A stretch of DNA of 26,456 nucleotides, from NCBI GenBank assembly GCA_936933955.1, contig CAKZIN010000001.1, positions 1-26,456 on the forward strand. Direction: 5' to 3'. Below the pieces are notes generated by a model. It saw nothing but the letters and a program-made list of their open reading frames with translations. It had not been told where the DNA came from and did not search any database. The position numbers and the translations under genes were made by a program. This stretch comes from an uncultured Sphingopyxis sp. (GTDB lineage Bacteria > Pseudomonadota > Alphaproteobacteria > Sphingomonadales > Sphingomonadaceae). Below are positions 1 to 10,300 of this stretch, in pieces; the first letter of the stretch is position 1; each line of letters starts with the position of its first letter.

Positions 1-1296
1 CGCGCCGCGGCGGCCCGCACGGCGCCCGCCCCGACGCCCGCGCCCTCGGCGACGGCGCCTGCAAATGGCACGCCCGCGCAAATCCTCCCCGGTCAGGCGC
101 CGCAGAGCAATGTCTTCCGCCCGACCGCGCGGGTCAATGACGAGATCATCACCGCCACCGACGTCGAGCAGCGCGTTGCGCTGGTGCGGCTCGCCAACCG
201 CGGGGTGATCCCGGAAGAACAGCTCCCCGCCGTGCGGCAGGAGGTGTTCCAGAACCTCGTCGACGAGATCCTGAAGATCCAGGAAGCGCGCGCCAACGAC
301 ATTACCGTGCCGCAGGCGGACATCGACGCCGAGTTCGCGCGCGTTGCCGCGGCGCAGCGTCAGACCCCCGCGCAATTCGCCCGTACGCTGGCGCAGGCCG
401 GGTCGTCGCAGACGACGCTCAAGCAGCAGATTCGCGGCGATATCGCCTGGCGGCGTCTGCTCGACCGCAACATCAATCCCTTCACCAACGTGTCGGAGGA
501 GGAGGTGCGTGCCCGGATCAGCGCGCAGGAGGCGCAGCGCGGAACGACCGAGTATCGCGTGGGCGAAATTTACCTGCCCGCCACTCCAGAGACGATGCAG
601 GCGACCGCGCAGAGCGCCCAGCAGATGATGGAGGCAATCTCCCGCGGGGCGAACTTCCAGGAACTTGCCATCCGCAATTCGCGCGCGTCGAGCGCGGCGG
701 CGGGTGGCGACCTCGGCTGGGTGCGACTCGATCAGCTGCCGACGTCGATGAGCTCGGTGCTGGCGCAGATGCAGCCGGGCCAGCTCAACGGACCCGTGGA
801 GGTCCCGGGGGGCGTGTCGATCCTGTTGCTGATCGACCGCCGTCAGGTGCTCACCGCCGACCCACGCGATGCGGTGCTGAGCCTCAAGCAGATCACGCTC
901 AACTTCCCCGCCAACACGCCGGAAGCGCGCGCGACCGACATGGCGCGCGAATTCATCACCCGCACGCGCACGATCAACGGCTGCGGTCAGGCGGACACGA
1001 TCGCGGCAAGCCTCGGCGCTGAGGTGCGCGCGCAGGACAACGTTCAAATCCGCTCGCTCCCTGCCCCGCTTCAGGAGACGCTGGCGAACCTGCAGGTCGG
1101 GCAGGTCACGCAGGCATTCGGCTCCCCGCAGACCGGGGTCAGCGTCCTCGTGCTGTGCGGACGGGAAAGCCCGCAGCAGGCGGCCGCCGCCTCGCCCGAA
1201 CAGCTCTCCGCGCGCCTTCGTGAAGAGCGCGTCCAGCTGCGCGCGACGCGCTACCTGCGCGACATCCGGCGCGACGCGGTCATCGAGTATCGTTAG
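1..1296 (+). CDS. surA: SurA-like periplasmic peptidyl-prolyl isomerase/chaperone (5' truncated)
   Basis: The reading frame is open from the first base to a TAG at 1294, giving 431 residues with no start inside the window; a GTG at 184 lies within conserved sequence and is not the start. After an Ala/Pro/Thr-rich stretch (window codons 1-30) comes a SurA N-domain opening (ARVNDEIITATDVEQRVAL, about nt 136-186). A first parvulin (PPIC) domain starts around nt 549 (EYRVGEIYLPAT) and has GGDLGWV near nt 703. A second parvulin-like region (about nt 870-1170) lacks the GGDLGW motif and looks degenerate. SurA escorts unfolded outer-membrane proteins through the periplasm. The neighbours pdxA and rsmA match the widespread surA-pdxA-ksgA order, which supports the call. 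The signal peptide must lie upstream of the window. Confidence 0.93.
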   Translation, partial: RAAAARTAPAPTPAPSATAPANGTPAQILPGQAPQSNVFRPTARVNDEIITATDVEQRVALVRLANRGVIPEEQLPAVRQEVFQNLVDEILKIQEARANDITVPQADIDAEFARVAAAQRQTPAQFARTLAQAGSSQTTLKQQIRGDIAWRRLLDRNINPFTNVSEEEVRARISAQEAQRGTTEYRVGEIYLPATPETMQATAQSAQQMMEAISRGANFQELAIRNSRASSAAAGGDLGWVRLDQLPTSMSSVLAQMQPGQLNGPVEVPGGVSILLLIDRRQVLTADPRDAVLSLKQITLNFPANTPEARATDMAREFITRTRTINGCGQADTIAASLGAEVRAQDNVQIRSLPAPLQETLANLQVGQVTQAFGSPQTGVSVLVLCGRESPQQAAAASPEQLSARLREERVQLRATRYLRDIRRDAVIEYR

Positions 1297-1303
1297 CAAT
1301 GGT

Positions 1304-1333
1304 GACCGCCTGGCGCGGATGCGCTAGGCGGTC
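1304..1333 (+). promoter_or_regulatory. Strong hairpin in the surA-pdxA gap
   Basis: Seen directly: a 13-bp stem (gaccgcctggcgc paired with gcgctaggcggtc, one G-U pair) around a 4-nt ggat loop. It starts 7 nt after the surA stop. No T-run follows, so it is not a classical intrinsic terminator. It could stabilise the surA 3' end, partly attenuate transcription into pdxA, or be an RNase processing site. The function is inference. Confidence 0.6.
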
Positions 1334-1380
1334 GCGATGGGCTGGGAGCCTGTCCGCTCCCGTCATCAAAGGTTGACGTT

Positions 1381-2385
1381 TTGCCGATTGCCGCCGCGCT
1401 GGGCGACCCTTCGGGGGTCGGAGCCGAACTGTTCGCCCGCGCCTGGGAACGCCGTCACGAACTTCGACTGCCAAAGTTCATCGCGGTCGGTTGCCCCAAC
1501 TCCGTGCAGCGGGTTTGGTCAGGGCCTGTGGTCGAGGTGCAGGGCCCCGAAGAGGCCGAAGCCCGGTTCGACGAAGGGCTGCCCGTGTGGGGCATATGCG
1601 ATTCCGTCGGGTCGTCGCCCGGAGTGCCGAGCGCGGAGGGGGCGCGTTGCGCGCTACAGGCACTTGAATTCGGCATCGGCCTCGCGCGCAACGGCGCTTG
1701 CGAGGCTCTGGTCACCGGGCCGGTCAACAAGGATCAACTGTACCGGATCGGCTTTCACCACGCCGGGCAGACCGAGTTCATCGCCGACCGCTGCGGCGTC
1801 TCTCGCACCAACGCGGTCATGCTGCTGGCGAGCCCTACGCTCAAGGTGTTCCCGCTGACAGTTCACGTCCCGTTGCGGCAGGTCCCCGACCTCATCACCC
1901 AGGAACTCGTCGTCGCGCGGAGCATCGCCGCGTCGCGCGGGCTGACGCGCAGTTTCGGGATCGAGCGCCCTCGCCTGGCGCTCGCTGGGCTAAACCCGCA
2001 TGCGGGTGAGAATGGCGCGCTCGGACGCGAGGAGGTGGAGGTGCTGATCCCCGCCGTCGAGGCGCTGCGGGCCGAGGGCTATGACGTGACCGGCCCGCAC
2101 TCCCCTGACACGATGTTCACTCCGGCCGCGCGCGAGGCCTACGACGCGGCTCTCTGCCTTTATCATGATCAGGCGCTGATCCCGCTGAAAGCATTGGCTT
2201 TTGACGAAGGCGTGAATGTGACGCTGGGCCTGCCGATCGTGCGCACCTCGCCCGATCACGGCACCGCTTTCGACATTGCGGGCAAGGGTCTGGCGAGCCC
2301 CGGGCCCACCGTCGCAGCGCTGCGCATGGCACAGCAAATCGTCGAGCAGCGGGCGAAGAGCGGCGCGCCCGTCGCCGGCAAGTGA
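1381..2385 (+). CDS. pdxA: 4-hydroxythreonine-4-phosphate dehydrogenase PdxA
   Basis: This enzyme oxidises 4-phosphohydroxy-L-threonine with NAD in the DXP-dependent pathway to pyridoxal 5'-phosphate. The 334-residue protein has the full family length. It opens with ALGDPSGVGAE (residues 6-16) and carries VTGPVNKDQL (111-120), GLNPHAGENGALG (203-215) and YHDQALIPLKALAFDEGVN. The three expected metal-binding histidines are His162, His207 and His262. The start is TTG at 1381: it is the only good candidate before GDPSG and has AAAGG 8 nt upstream; no ATG or GTG in this frame lies nearby. A hairpin separates it from surA, and its stop overlaps the GTG of rsmA (GTGA), so the two are probably translationally coupled. 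The identity is very secure; the start is fairly secure. Confidence 0.96.
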   Translation: MPIAAALGDPSGVGAELFARAWERRHELRLPKFIAVGCPNSVQRVWSGPVVEVQGPEEAEARFDEGLPVWGICDSVGSSPGVPSAEGARCALQALEFGIGLARNGACEALVTGPVNKDQLYRIGFHHAGQTEFIADRCGVSRTNAVMLLASPTLKVFPLTVHVPLRQVPDLITQELVVARSIAASRGLTRSFGIERPRLALAGLNPHAGENGALGREEVEVLIPAVEALRAEGYDVTGPHSPDTMFTPAAREAYDAALCLYHDQALIPLKALAFDEGVNVTLGLPIVRTSPDHGTAFDIAGKGLASPGPTVAALRMAQQIVEQRAKSGAPVAGK

Positions 2386-3221
2386 CCGAGCGCCCGCCGC
2401 CCGCGCTCCGCCCGTTGCGGGAGGTGATTGCGGCGCACGGACTGCGCGCGGAACGGTCGCTCGGGCAGAACTTCCTGTTCGACGAGCAATTGCTCGACCG
2501 GATCGCTGCCATTCCCGGATCGCTGAGCGGCGCGCGCGTGTTCGAGGTGGGCCCGGGCCCGGGCGGCCTCACCCGTGCGCTGCTGCGCGCCGGCGCGCGG
2601 GTCACCGCGGTCGAGCGTGACCGGCGCTGCGTTCCCGTGCTGGAGGAGCTGGCGGACGCTTTTCCGCAACAGCTCGAGTGGATCGAAGGCGACGCGCTGG
2701 AGATCGACGCGGCTGCGCTGCTTGGCCCAGGCCACCACGTCGTCGCCAACCTGCCCTACAACGTCGGAACGGCGCTGCTGGTGCGCTGGCTATCGAGCGA
2801 GACGTGGCCGCCCGCCTGGGCCTCGCTGACGCTGATGTTCCAGCTGGAGGTCGCGCAGCGGATCGTCGCCTCGCCCGGAAGCGCCGATTACGGGCGGCTC
2901 GCGGTGCTGGCGCAGTGGCGGTCGAGCGCGCGCATCGCGATGAAGGTCCATCGCAGCGCCTTTACTCCGCCCCCCAAGGTCATGTCGGCGGTGGTGCACA
3001 TCGTGCCCGCGTCGCAACCCGAAGGCGTGCGCCTCGCAACGCTTGAGCGCGTCACCGCCGCCGCCTTCGGGCAACGCCGCAAGATGCTCCGTCAGTCGCT
3101 CAAGGGCGTGCCGCACGCGCTGGAGGCGATGGAGTTGCTCAGCCTCGCTCCGACCGCGCGGGCGGAGACTCTAAGCGTCGCGGATTACGTCGCAATCGCG
3201 CGGGCGATCGATCAGTTCTGA
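2382..3221 (+). CDS. rsmA: 16S rRNA (adenine1518/1519-N6)-dimethyltransferase RsmA (KsgA)
   Basis: This SAM-dependent enzyme dimethylates two adjacent adenines in helix 45 of 16S rRNA late in 30S assembly. The 279-residue protein has normal length. It shows LGQNFL (residues 27-32), the SAM-binding motif FEVGPGPGGLT (54-64), an acidic motif II (AVERD) and the catalytic NLPYNVG (123-129). The RNA-binding C-terminal region is present (FTPPPKV, FGQRRKMLRQSLKG). The GTG start at 2382 overlaps the pdxA stop by four bases. Its 3' end runs 10 bp into the convergent TPR gene, so there is no room for a separate terminator. High confidence. Confidence 0.97.
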   Translation: MTERPPPALRPLREVIAAHGLRAERSLGQNFLFDEQLLDRIAAIPGSLSGARVFEVGPGPGGLTRALLRAGARVTAVERDRRCVPVLEELADAFPQQLEWIEGDALEIDAAALLGPGHHVVANLPYNVGTALLVRWLSSETWPPAWASLTLMFQLEVAQRIVASPGSADYGRLAVLAQWRSSARIAMKVHRSAFTPPPKVMSAVVHIVPASQPEGVRLATLERVTAAAFGQRRKMLRQSLKGVPHALEAMELLSLAPTARAETLSVADYVAIARAIDQF

Positions 3222-3748
3222 CGTGGTGGGGTTGAGCTGTCCGGGGTGGTAGTGGGCGCTGCCGCCTGAACCGCGGTCCGGGCGCCCGCCGCGGTGATGG
3301 CCTGCCGCAGCGCAACTGCCTCCGGACAGGCCGTAGCGCGACCGCACATGCGCTCCACCTCGCCGAGATTCGCGCGCGCCCGATCGAGCGCACCGCGAAC
3401 GACCAGCGCCCGACCCTGCGCCGCGACGATCGCACGGTCTGACGGGCGGAGCTTTCGCGCCTCGCGATAATAGCCGATGGCCTGCCCGGGGAGGTCACGC
3501 GCCAGTGCGACCTGCGCCAGCCCAAGATAGGCGGCCGCATTGCGTGGATCGGCCACCAGCGCGCTTTCAAACGCGCCCGATGCCTCATCAAACCGGCGCG
3601 CGGAGAGGGCCGTGCTGCCCTGCTCCTCCAGCGCTTGCGACAGTTCGGCAATCGGCGCTTCTTGCGCGGGCGCAGGCTCCGCATGCGTGGTGAGCGCGGC
3701 GGCCAGCCCCAAGGCCGCGAGGCCGTACGGCGTCATACGTAAAACCAT
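3212..3748 (-). CDS. Exported tetratricopeptide-repeat protein
   Basis: I do not recognise a named family beyond TPR. The product of 178 residues starts with a probable Sec signal peptide (Met-Val-Leu-Arg, hydrophobic LAALGLAAALTTHA, then AEPAPAQ). Two to three TPR units follow, the clearest being ARRFDEASGAFESALVADP and RNAAAYLGLAQVALARD. After them come a CGRATAC cysteine pair and a Thr/Pro-rich tail. I chose ATG 3748 (CAGGG 8 nt upstream). A GTG at 3769 with GAGGGG upstream would add seven residues including two Asp, which suits a signal peptide less well. It lies 44 nt behind rsmB on the same strand and is probably the last gene of the guaB-rsmB transcript. A periplasmic scaffold role is inference. 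Confidence 0.8.
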   Translation of the reverse strand: MVLRMTPYGLAALGLAAALTTHAEPAPAQEAPIAELSQALEEQGSTALSARRFDEASGAFESALVADPRNAAAYLGLAQVALARDLPGQAIGYYREARKLRPSDRAIVAAQGRALVVRGALDRARANLGEVERMCGRATACPEAVALRQAITAAGARTAVQAAAPTTTPDSSTPPRQN

Positions 3749-3792
3749 CGCTTTGACCCTGTCGTCCACCGGCGATGCCCCTCTTCGCCGAG

Positions 3793-4964
3793 CTAGGTGC
3801 GGACCAGCCGCGCCATGAAGAAGCCATCGGTGCCATCATGCGCAGGCGTGAGCAAGCGCCCCGCACCCGCAGCGCGTCCGACGACGGCGTCGAGCCGGTC
3901 TTCCGCGCGCCAGCCCGGGTGGCGCTGTGAGAATGCGGCGACCTGCCCTTCGCCCTCTTCCACCGTCAAGGCGCACACCGCGTAGATCAGCGCTCCGGTG
4001 GGTGCGACCAGTTCAGCGGCGATGTCGAGCAGCCGCGCCTGCAACTGCGTGAGCCGAGCGAGGCGGTCGGGCGTCGCCCGCCACCGCGCCTCCGGGTTGC
4101 GACGCCACGTGCCGCTCCCCGAACAGGGCGCATCGACCAGCACGACATCGGCTCGGCCCGCAGCATCGCTCAGAGCGGCGCGCTCCCGGCCGGGGTCGAG
4201 CAGCCGCTTCGAAATAAGGTCGCCAAGGTTTGCGCGCTCGGCTCTGGGCCCGAGCTCACGCAGGCGGTCGCGGTCGGTGTCGCACGCGACGATATGGCCC
4301 TCCCCGCGCATCGCCGCGCCGAGCGCGAGCGTCTTGCCGCCTGCTCCGGCGCAAAGATCGATGACGCACATGCCCGGTTCCACCGCGCACAGCTGCGCGA
4401 TGAATTGCGAGCCTGCGTCCTGAACCTCGATCCCGCCGCGCGCGAAGGCTGCGCTTTCGGTGACGCGCGTGTCGGGCGGAAAACGCATTCCGTCGAGCGG
4501 CGCGCGCAGCGGTTGCCCGCCCTCGGGCAGGTCCACGTCGAGCCGCTCGCGATAGATGCGCACGTCCACCGGCGCGCGCTCGGTGAGTGCGAGCAGTTCG
4601 GCTTCGTCGATGCGCGGGTCGAGCCGGGCACGCAGCCAGTCGGGGGCGAACGTCATCGTCTCGCGTGGTTCGTCCGCGCGGATCAGCGCGGGCCCGCGCT
4701 CACTGCCGTCGAACAATGCGGCAAGCTGAGGGTCGTGATCCGCGAGCGCAACGAACGCAGCGCGTGCGCTGGCGGGGGGCTCACCGAAGCGGCGCAGCAC
4801 TTCCCAGACATGCGCGCGGATCACGCGGCGATCGCTCGACCCGGCGTAGCGCCGCTCCTTGAACCACCGCTTGGCGAGCGTGTCGGCGGCTGCACCGCCT
4901 TCGAGCGCCGCGCGCCGGATGACGTCGGTCAGCTCGATCGCTTCCTGAAGCTGCGCGGGCGGCC

Positions 4965-4968
<4 letters not shown>
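3793..4968 (-). CDS. rsmB: RsmB/NOP-family RNA (cytosine-C5) methyltransferase
   Basis: This family methylates C5 of cytosine in 16S rRNA (C967 in E. coli) using two cysteines. The 391-residue protein has a helical N-terminal part (1-110) and a Rossmann methyltransferase domain. Motif I is DLCAGAGGKTLALG (204-217), motif IV is VDAPCSGSGTWRRNPE with Cys282, and motif VI is YAVCALTVEEGE with Cys332. Both catalytic cysteines are therefore present. It is shorter than E. coli RsmB, as is usual in alphaproteobacteria. Its ATG overlaps the guaB stop (ATGA), so translation is probably coupled. The substrate cannot be told from sequence alone, because other NOP-family members share these motifs. Confidence 0.9.
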
Positions 4969-6422
<1,454 letters not shown>

Positions 6423-6501
6423 GGCTGGAAGTGCAATCCCTTGGATCGAGTGGGGCGTTGCGCTTCGCCCATAGTCGCGCGCTTCGTGACGCGCCAGTGA
6501 C

Positions 6502-7929
6502 TCAGCGCATTCGGTCGAGCGCCCGCACCGCCGCGACGTGGAGGTCCGCATCGTCCGCCGCTCCGCCAAGCGGCGTCGCATCGGTCAGCTCATCGTCGGG
6601 ACCGTGGTAGGGGCCCGAGAGATAGCGTTGCAGCGGCGCGAGGTCGGCAAAGCTGCCCCCCGCCATCACCGCCGGGATGCCATCGGCGACGAACGCCGCA
6701 CCGTCCTGCCGCATGATAAAGGCGTTGGCCTCGAGGTCGGTGTCCACCGCGCGGCCGAGCGAGCGCGCCGTCTGGTCGAGCACCGCGTCGAGCCAAGGGT
6801 TGGCGCCTCGTCCAACGATCGCCATCGGCGCGCCCCGCGGCGCGATCGCGATGGTGTCGACGTTCAGTACCGCGCGGATGCGATCCTTTGGCAGCGGGAG
6901 GCTGGCGACGAACTGGCGCGCGCCGACCAGGCCCAACTCCTCGGCGGTGGTCGCAATGACGTAGACGTCGTGGTCGAGCCGCGGCCCGGAACCGAGGCGA
7001 CGCGCCACCGCGAGCAGCGCGGCAATCCCGCTCGCATTATCGACCGCGCCATTGCAGATGCGGTCGGGGGCGGAGGCGGGACGGCACTCCGCGCCCAGAT
7101 GATCCCAATGCCCGGTCAGCAGGATCGCGCCACGCTCGGGTCGACGCCCCGGCAGCTTGGCGACGAGGTTGTAGGTGGGCGCGTCGTAGGTCGCGCTCGC
7201 CACATCGAGCGTCAGCTCCACACCCAAGTCGCGCGCGGTGTCGAGCTTTTCCGCCGTCGCCGGCGCGCCGAGCGCCGTCGCAAGCGCAGGGGTGACGCCG
7301 CCCGTAGCGCGCATCGCACCCCACTCCCCGGTCCACTCCGCACGTCGCGTCCAGGCCGACCGCAGCTGCGCCGGGTTGGCGGTCGGAGGCAGCACGGTGA
7401 GCGTCGCGATCGCACCCGCGCGGCCGAGTGCCGCCTGCCGCTGTCGCATGTCACTGTTGCTCAAGCCCGTCGGCGTGGTCATCAACACGACCTTGCCCGC
7501 CACGCCCGCCGGAGCTTCGACGCTGCCGTCACGCCCATCGCCGATATAGACGACGGGATAGGTGCCCTGGAAATTGCCGGGGTAGCTCCGCAGCGCGAAG
7601 GCGTCGGAAGAGATTGCGACTGGAGCGCCGTTGCGGGTCGCGCTCATCCGCGCCTGCGCAACGTCGAGGAAACGCACCATCGGCACGCGCTGGTACCAGC
7701 CGCCATCCGCCATGCCGCCGCGAAGCCCGGAGCGATGCAGCGCGCCGCCGATGTAACTCAGCGTCAGCGTCTCACCCGCCGTCGCCGGCTGGCGGCCGAG
7801 AAATTCGTCGCTCGCCAGCACCGCGATGTCGCTGCGGATTTCCGCCTCGGTCACCGGCGCATCCCCACACGCGAGGGCGACGCTCGCGCTCCCCAGCAAC
7901 AGCAAACCCAGCAGCGCGCGCGATACCAT
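6502..7929 (-). CDS. Exported M28-family zinc metallopeptidase (aminopeptidase)
   Basis: M28 peptidases are two-zinc exopeptidases that remove N-terminal residues. The 475-residue product starts at ATG 7929, with GAGAGGGG 8 nt upstream, and has a signal peptide (SRALLGLLLLGSASVALA) ending at Cys21. That could be a lipobox, although Ala at -3 is not ideal. A PA-like insert (about 115-245) precedes the catalytic domain. The metal and catalytic residues all appear: HWD (His274, Asp276), GAVDNASG (Asp297), TAEELG (Glu330, Glu331), NVDT (Asp358) and PYHGPDDE near the C-terminus. It diverges from the SPFH gene and lies 79 nt ahead of guaB on the same strand. The substrate is unknown. Confidence 0.9.
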   Translation of the reverse strand: MVSRALLGLLLLGSASVALACGDAPVTEAEIRSDIAVLASDEFLGRQPATAGETLTLSYIGGALHRSGLRGGMADGGWYQRVPMVRFLDVAQARMSATRNGAPVAISSDAFALRSYPGNFQGTYPVVYIGDGRDGSVEAPAGVAGKVVLMTTPTGLSNSDMRQRQAALGRAGAIATLTVLPPTANPAQLRSAWTRRAEWTGEWGAMRATGGVTPALATALGAPATAEKLDTARDLGVELTLDVASATYDAPTYNLVAKLPGRRPERGAILLTGHWDHLGAECRPASAPDRICNGAVDNASGIAALLAVARRLGSGPRLDHDVYVIATTAEELGLVGARQFVASLPLPKDRIRAVLNVDTIAIAPRGAPMAIVGRGANPWLDAVLDQTARSLGRAVDTDLEANAFIMRQDGAAFVADGIPAVMAGGSFADLAPLQRYLSGPYHGPDDELTDATPLGGAADDADLHVAAVRALDRMR

Positions 7930-8002
7930 CAGCAAAGCCCCTCTCTCGATTGAGAGCGCTGCTGTGACGAGCGAGCGACCCCATGACAAGCGCCGGTTTT
8001 CG

Positions 8003-8031
8003 GTGACAGCCCGCGACGGAGCAGATAGCAT
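8003..8031 (+). promoter_or_regulatory. Candidate sigma-70 promoter for the SPFH-NfeD pair
   Basis: GTGACA (8003-8008) and TAGCAT (8026-8031) are separated by 17 nt, giving five and four matches to the -35 and -10 consensus. A start near 8038 would leave a leader of about 40 nt before ATG 8079. It sits in the 149-nt gap between divergent genes. Prediction by eye only. Confidence 0.4.
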
Positions 8032-8078
8032 CGCCGCATTGTTCCGGCGCCAACCGCCGGACGCGGGGGTCGCAACCG

Positions 8079-9128
8079 ATGAGTTACGCCGTCATCCTGA
8101 TCATCGCGCTAGCGGTGCTCTTCCTGTTCAGCGCCGTCAAAATGGTGCGTCAGGGCTTCAACTACACAATCGAGCGCTTCGGCCGGTTTACCAAGGTCGC
8201 GCCGCCCGGCCTCACCATCATCATGCCCTTCTTCGAGCGGGTCGGGCACAAGATCAACATGATGGAGCAGGTGCTCGACATTCCGGGGCAGGAGATCATT
8301 ACCCGCGATAACGCCATGGTGGGCGTCGACGCGGTGGTGTTCTTTCAAGTGCTCGACGCCGCCAAGGCCGCTTACGAGGTGAGCGACGTCTATCGCGCGA
8401 TCATGCAGCTAACGACGACCAACCTGCGCACAGTGATGGGCTCGATGGACCTCGACGAGACGCTGTCCAAGCGCGACGAGATCAACGCGCGGCTGCTGTC
8501 GGTGGTCGATCATGCGACGACGCCGTGGGGGGTGAAGATCACGCGCGTGGAGATCAAGGACATCCGCCCGCCGGCTGACATCTCCAACGCGATGGCGCGA
8601 CAGATGAAGGCGGAGCGCGAAAAGCGTGCGCAGATCCTCGAGTCCGAAGGCTTGCGCGCCGCCGCGATCCTTCGCGCCGAGGGTGAGAAGCAGGCGCAGA
8701 TCCTTTCCGCCGAAGGACGCCGCGAAGCCGCCTTTCGCGACTCTGAAGCGCGCGAGCGTGAGGCGGAGGCGGAGGCCAAGGCGACGCGGCTCGTCAGCGA
8801 TGCCATTGCGGGTTCGGGCAGCCAGGCGATCAATTACTTCGTCGCGCAGAAATATGTCGAGGCGATCGGCGCCTTTGCGACTTCACCCAATGCCAAGACG
8901 GTGCTGTTCCCGGTGGAAGCGACGCAGCTGGTCGGCACGCTCGGCGGGATTGGCGAGCTGATCCGCGACGCGACCAGCGGTGAGCGCCCCTCCCCACCGC
9001 CGCAGCCGCCCACGCGCCCGCTGCGTGGGTCTGTGGTGGAACCGGCGCCGTCCGCCATGCCGGACTATCCGGTCGGCAAGGATGGGCTCCCCATCGTGCC
9101 GATCACCAGACGCCCCCCAGGGACCTAA
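8079..9128 (+). CDS. qmcA: SPFH/stomatin-like membrane protein (QmcA type)
   Basis: SPFH proteins form large membrane-anchored assemblies, often with NfeD partners, and influence membrane organisation or protease activity. The 349-residue protein has one N-terminal membrane segment (about residues 3-19). The SPFH core begins GFNYTIERFGRFTKVAPPGL and includes DIPGQEIITRDN and the conserved GVKITRVEIKDIRPP. An Ala/Glu/Arg-rich coiled-coil follows (about 175-245, KAEREKRAQILESEG), then a Pro-rich tail. It is followed after 9 nt by the NfeD gene, the classical pairing (ybbK-ybbJ in E. coli). The exact paralogue (QmcA or paraslipin) is not settled, so the symbol is tentative. Confidence 0.88.
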   Translation: MSYAVILIIALAVLFLFSAVKMVRQGFNYTIERFGRFTKVAPPGLTIIMPFFERVGHKINMMEQVLDIPGQEIITRDNAMVGVDAVVFFQVLDAAKAAYEVSDVYRAIMQLTTTNLRTVMGSMDLDETLSKRDEINARLLSVVDHATTPWGVKITRVEIKDIRPPADISNAMARQMKAEREKRAQILESEGLRAAAILRAEGEKQAQILSAEGRREAAFRDSEAREREAEAEAKATRLVSDAIAGSGSQAINYFVAQKYVEAIGAFATSPNAKTVLFPVEATQLVGTLGGIGELIRDATSGERPSPPPQPPTRPLRGSVVEPAPSAMPDYPVGKDGLPIVPITRRPPGT

Positions 9129-9137
9129 GCCGAGATT

Positions 9138-9605
9138 ATGGAGGGCATCGACCTATCCGGCGCGGCGGGGTGGTGGCTGGCCGCGGGCGGCCTGCTTCTT
9201 CTGCTCGAGCTGGTGGTCCCGGGCGTGTTTCTCATGTGGATCGGCGCTGCGGCGCTTCTCACCGGAGCCGCCGCGCTCATGCTCCCGGACCTGCCATTGC
9301 TAGTCCAAGCCATCATGTTCGCTGTTCTGGGGGGCGTGTCAGTCTACTTCGGGCTACGCTTCACCTATTCCGAGCACGTGGAGAGCGAAGACCCTCTCCT
9401 CAATGACAGACTCGCGCGGCTGCTGGGGGAGACAGTGACCGTCGCCGAACCGATCACGGCTGGGCGAGGGCGTGTGACCGTCGGCGACTCGGTATGGCCC
9501 GCGCGTGGCCCCGACTTACCCGTCGGCACCCGCGCAAAGGTGGTGGGGGCGAGCAATGGCGTCCTCGTCGTGGAGCCGTTGCCCGCCGCCCTCCCGTCCG
9601 CTTAG
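9138..9605 (+). CDS. NfeD-like membrane protein with C-terminal OB-fold
   Basis: The 155-residue protein has three hydrophobic segments (about 11-30, 34-50 and 53-72; LLLLLELVVPGVFLMWIG is typical) and a soluble C-terminal OB-like domain (GETVTVAEPITAGRGRVTVG, then ARGPDLPVGTRAKVVG and a final VLVVEPL strand). This matches the short NfeD1b/YbbJ form without a protease domain. These proteins pair with SPFH proteins, and the gene directly follows one. Its TAG shares three bases with the TAA of the convergent DUF937 gene (4-bp span). The family assignment is firm; the physiological role is not known from sequence. Confidence 0.9.
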   Translation: MEGIDLSGAAGWWLAAGGLLLLLELVVPGVFLMWIGAAALLTGAAALMLPDLPLLVQAIMFAVLGGVSVYFGLRFTYSEHVESEDPLLNDRLARLLGETVTVAEPITAGRGRVTVGDSVWPARGPDLPVGTRAKVVGASNGVLVVEPLPAALPSA

Positions 9606-10300
9606 CGGCGTCCGCCCATCATCCCGCCGAGGATCTGGGTCAGCGGGTTGCCAGCGCCGCCCGCCATCCCGCCAAGAATATCGCCGAGGCCGCCCATGCC
9701 GCCCGCAGGCGCGCCCTGCGGCTGCGCGGTACGCCCGCCGCTCATCGCAGCCCCGATCACCTGTCCGAGGATGCCGCCGAGACCGCCGCCAAGCGCTCCG
9801 CCGCCCATCGCGCCGCCAAAGCCGGCGTTGCCCATCGGGTTGCCCGCCCCGCCGCCGAGCACCGAGCCAAGCGCGCCGCCAAGCCCTCCGCCCTGACCGT
9901 CGCGCCCGCGGGTCGCGAGGTAACCGCCGACGAGCATCGCCACGATCGGCAGCAGACGGCGCAGCGTCGCCGGGTCGATGCCCGACTGGCCAGCCGCATG
10001 ATCGGCAACCTGCCGGCTGACATCCTTGCTGCCGAAGATGTTGCCCAGAAGGTTATTGCCCTGTGCCACATCGGTCGGCTGATCGCCGACCACCGAATCC
10101 GCCAACCCGGCGCCGCCGAGTCCGCCGAGCATCGATTCAATACCGCCGACGCCGCCGTTTGCCGCCTGCTGCTGGAAGCCACCGAGGATCGCTGGGATCA
10201 ACGCCGCGGCACCTGCTGACGCCGTCTGCTGATCGATCCCCAGCTCACGCGCAGCGGAATTGAGCGCGCCCGACTGCGCCAGCATCGAAGCAATATCCAT
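9602..10300 (-). CDS. DUF937/YidB-like protein with glycine-rich C-terminus
   Basis: The 232-residue product starts at ATG 10300 with GAGAGGA 7 nt upstream. It belongs by appearance to the DUF937 (YidB-like) family of unknown function. Two related segments can be aligned by eye: residues 20-42 (LGIDQQTASAGAAALIPAIL) and 106-128 (SGIDPATLRRLLPIVAMLVG), a probable internal duplication. From about residue 135 the sequence is Gly/Ala/Met-rich, with recurring L-G-x-hydrophobic-L-G-G units, and ends LTQILGGMMGGRR. No signal peptide is evident. It diverges from the DUF3597 gene (142-nt gap) and converges on nfeD with no gap. Confidence 0.8.
   Translation of the reverse strand: MDIASMLAQSGALNSAARELGIDQQTASAGAAALIPAILGGFQQQAANGGVGGIESMLGGLGGAGLADSVVGDQPTDVAQGNNLLGNIFGSKDVSRQVADHAAGQSGIDPATLRRLLPIVAMLVGGYLATRGRDGQGGGLGGALGSVLGGGAGNPMGNAGFGGAMGGGALGGGLGGILGQVIGAAMSGGRTAQPQGAPAGGMGGLGDILGGMAGGAGNPLTQILGGMMGGRR

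Noticed and set aside
6538..7953. 471-codon plus-strand open frame opposite the M28 peptidase
   Set aside because: Arg-rich composition, no recognisable domain, and fully antisense to a peptidase with all catalytic residues.
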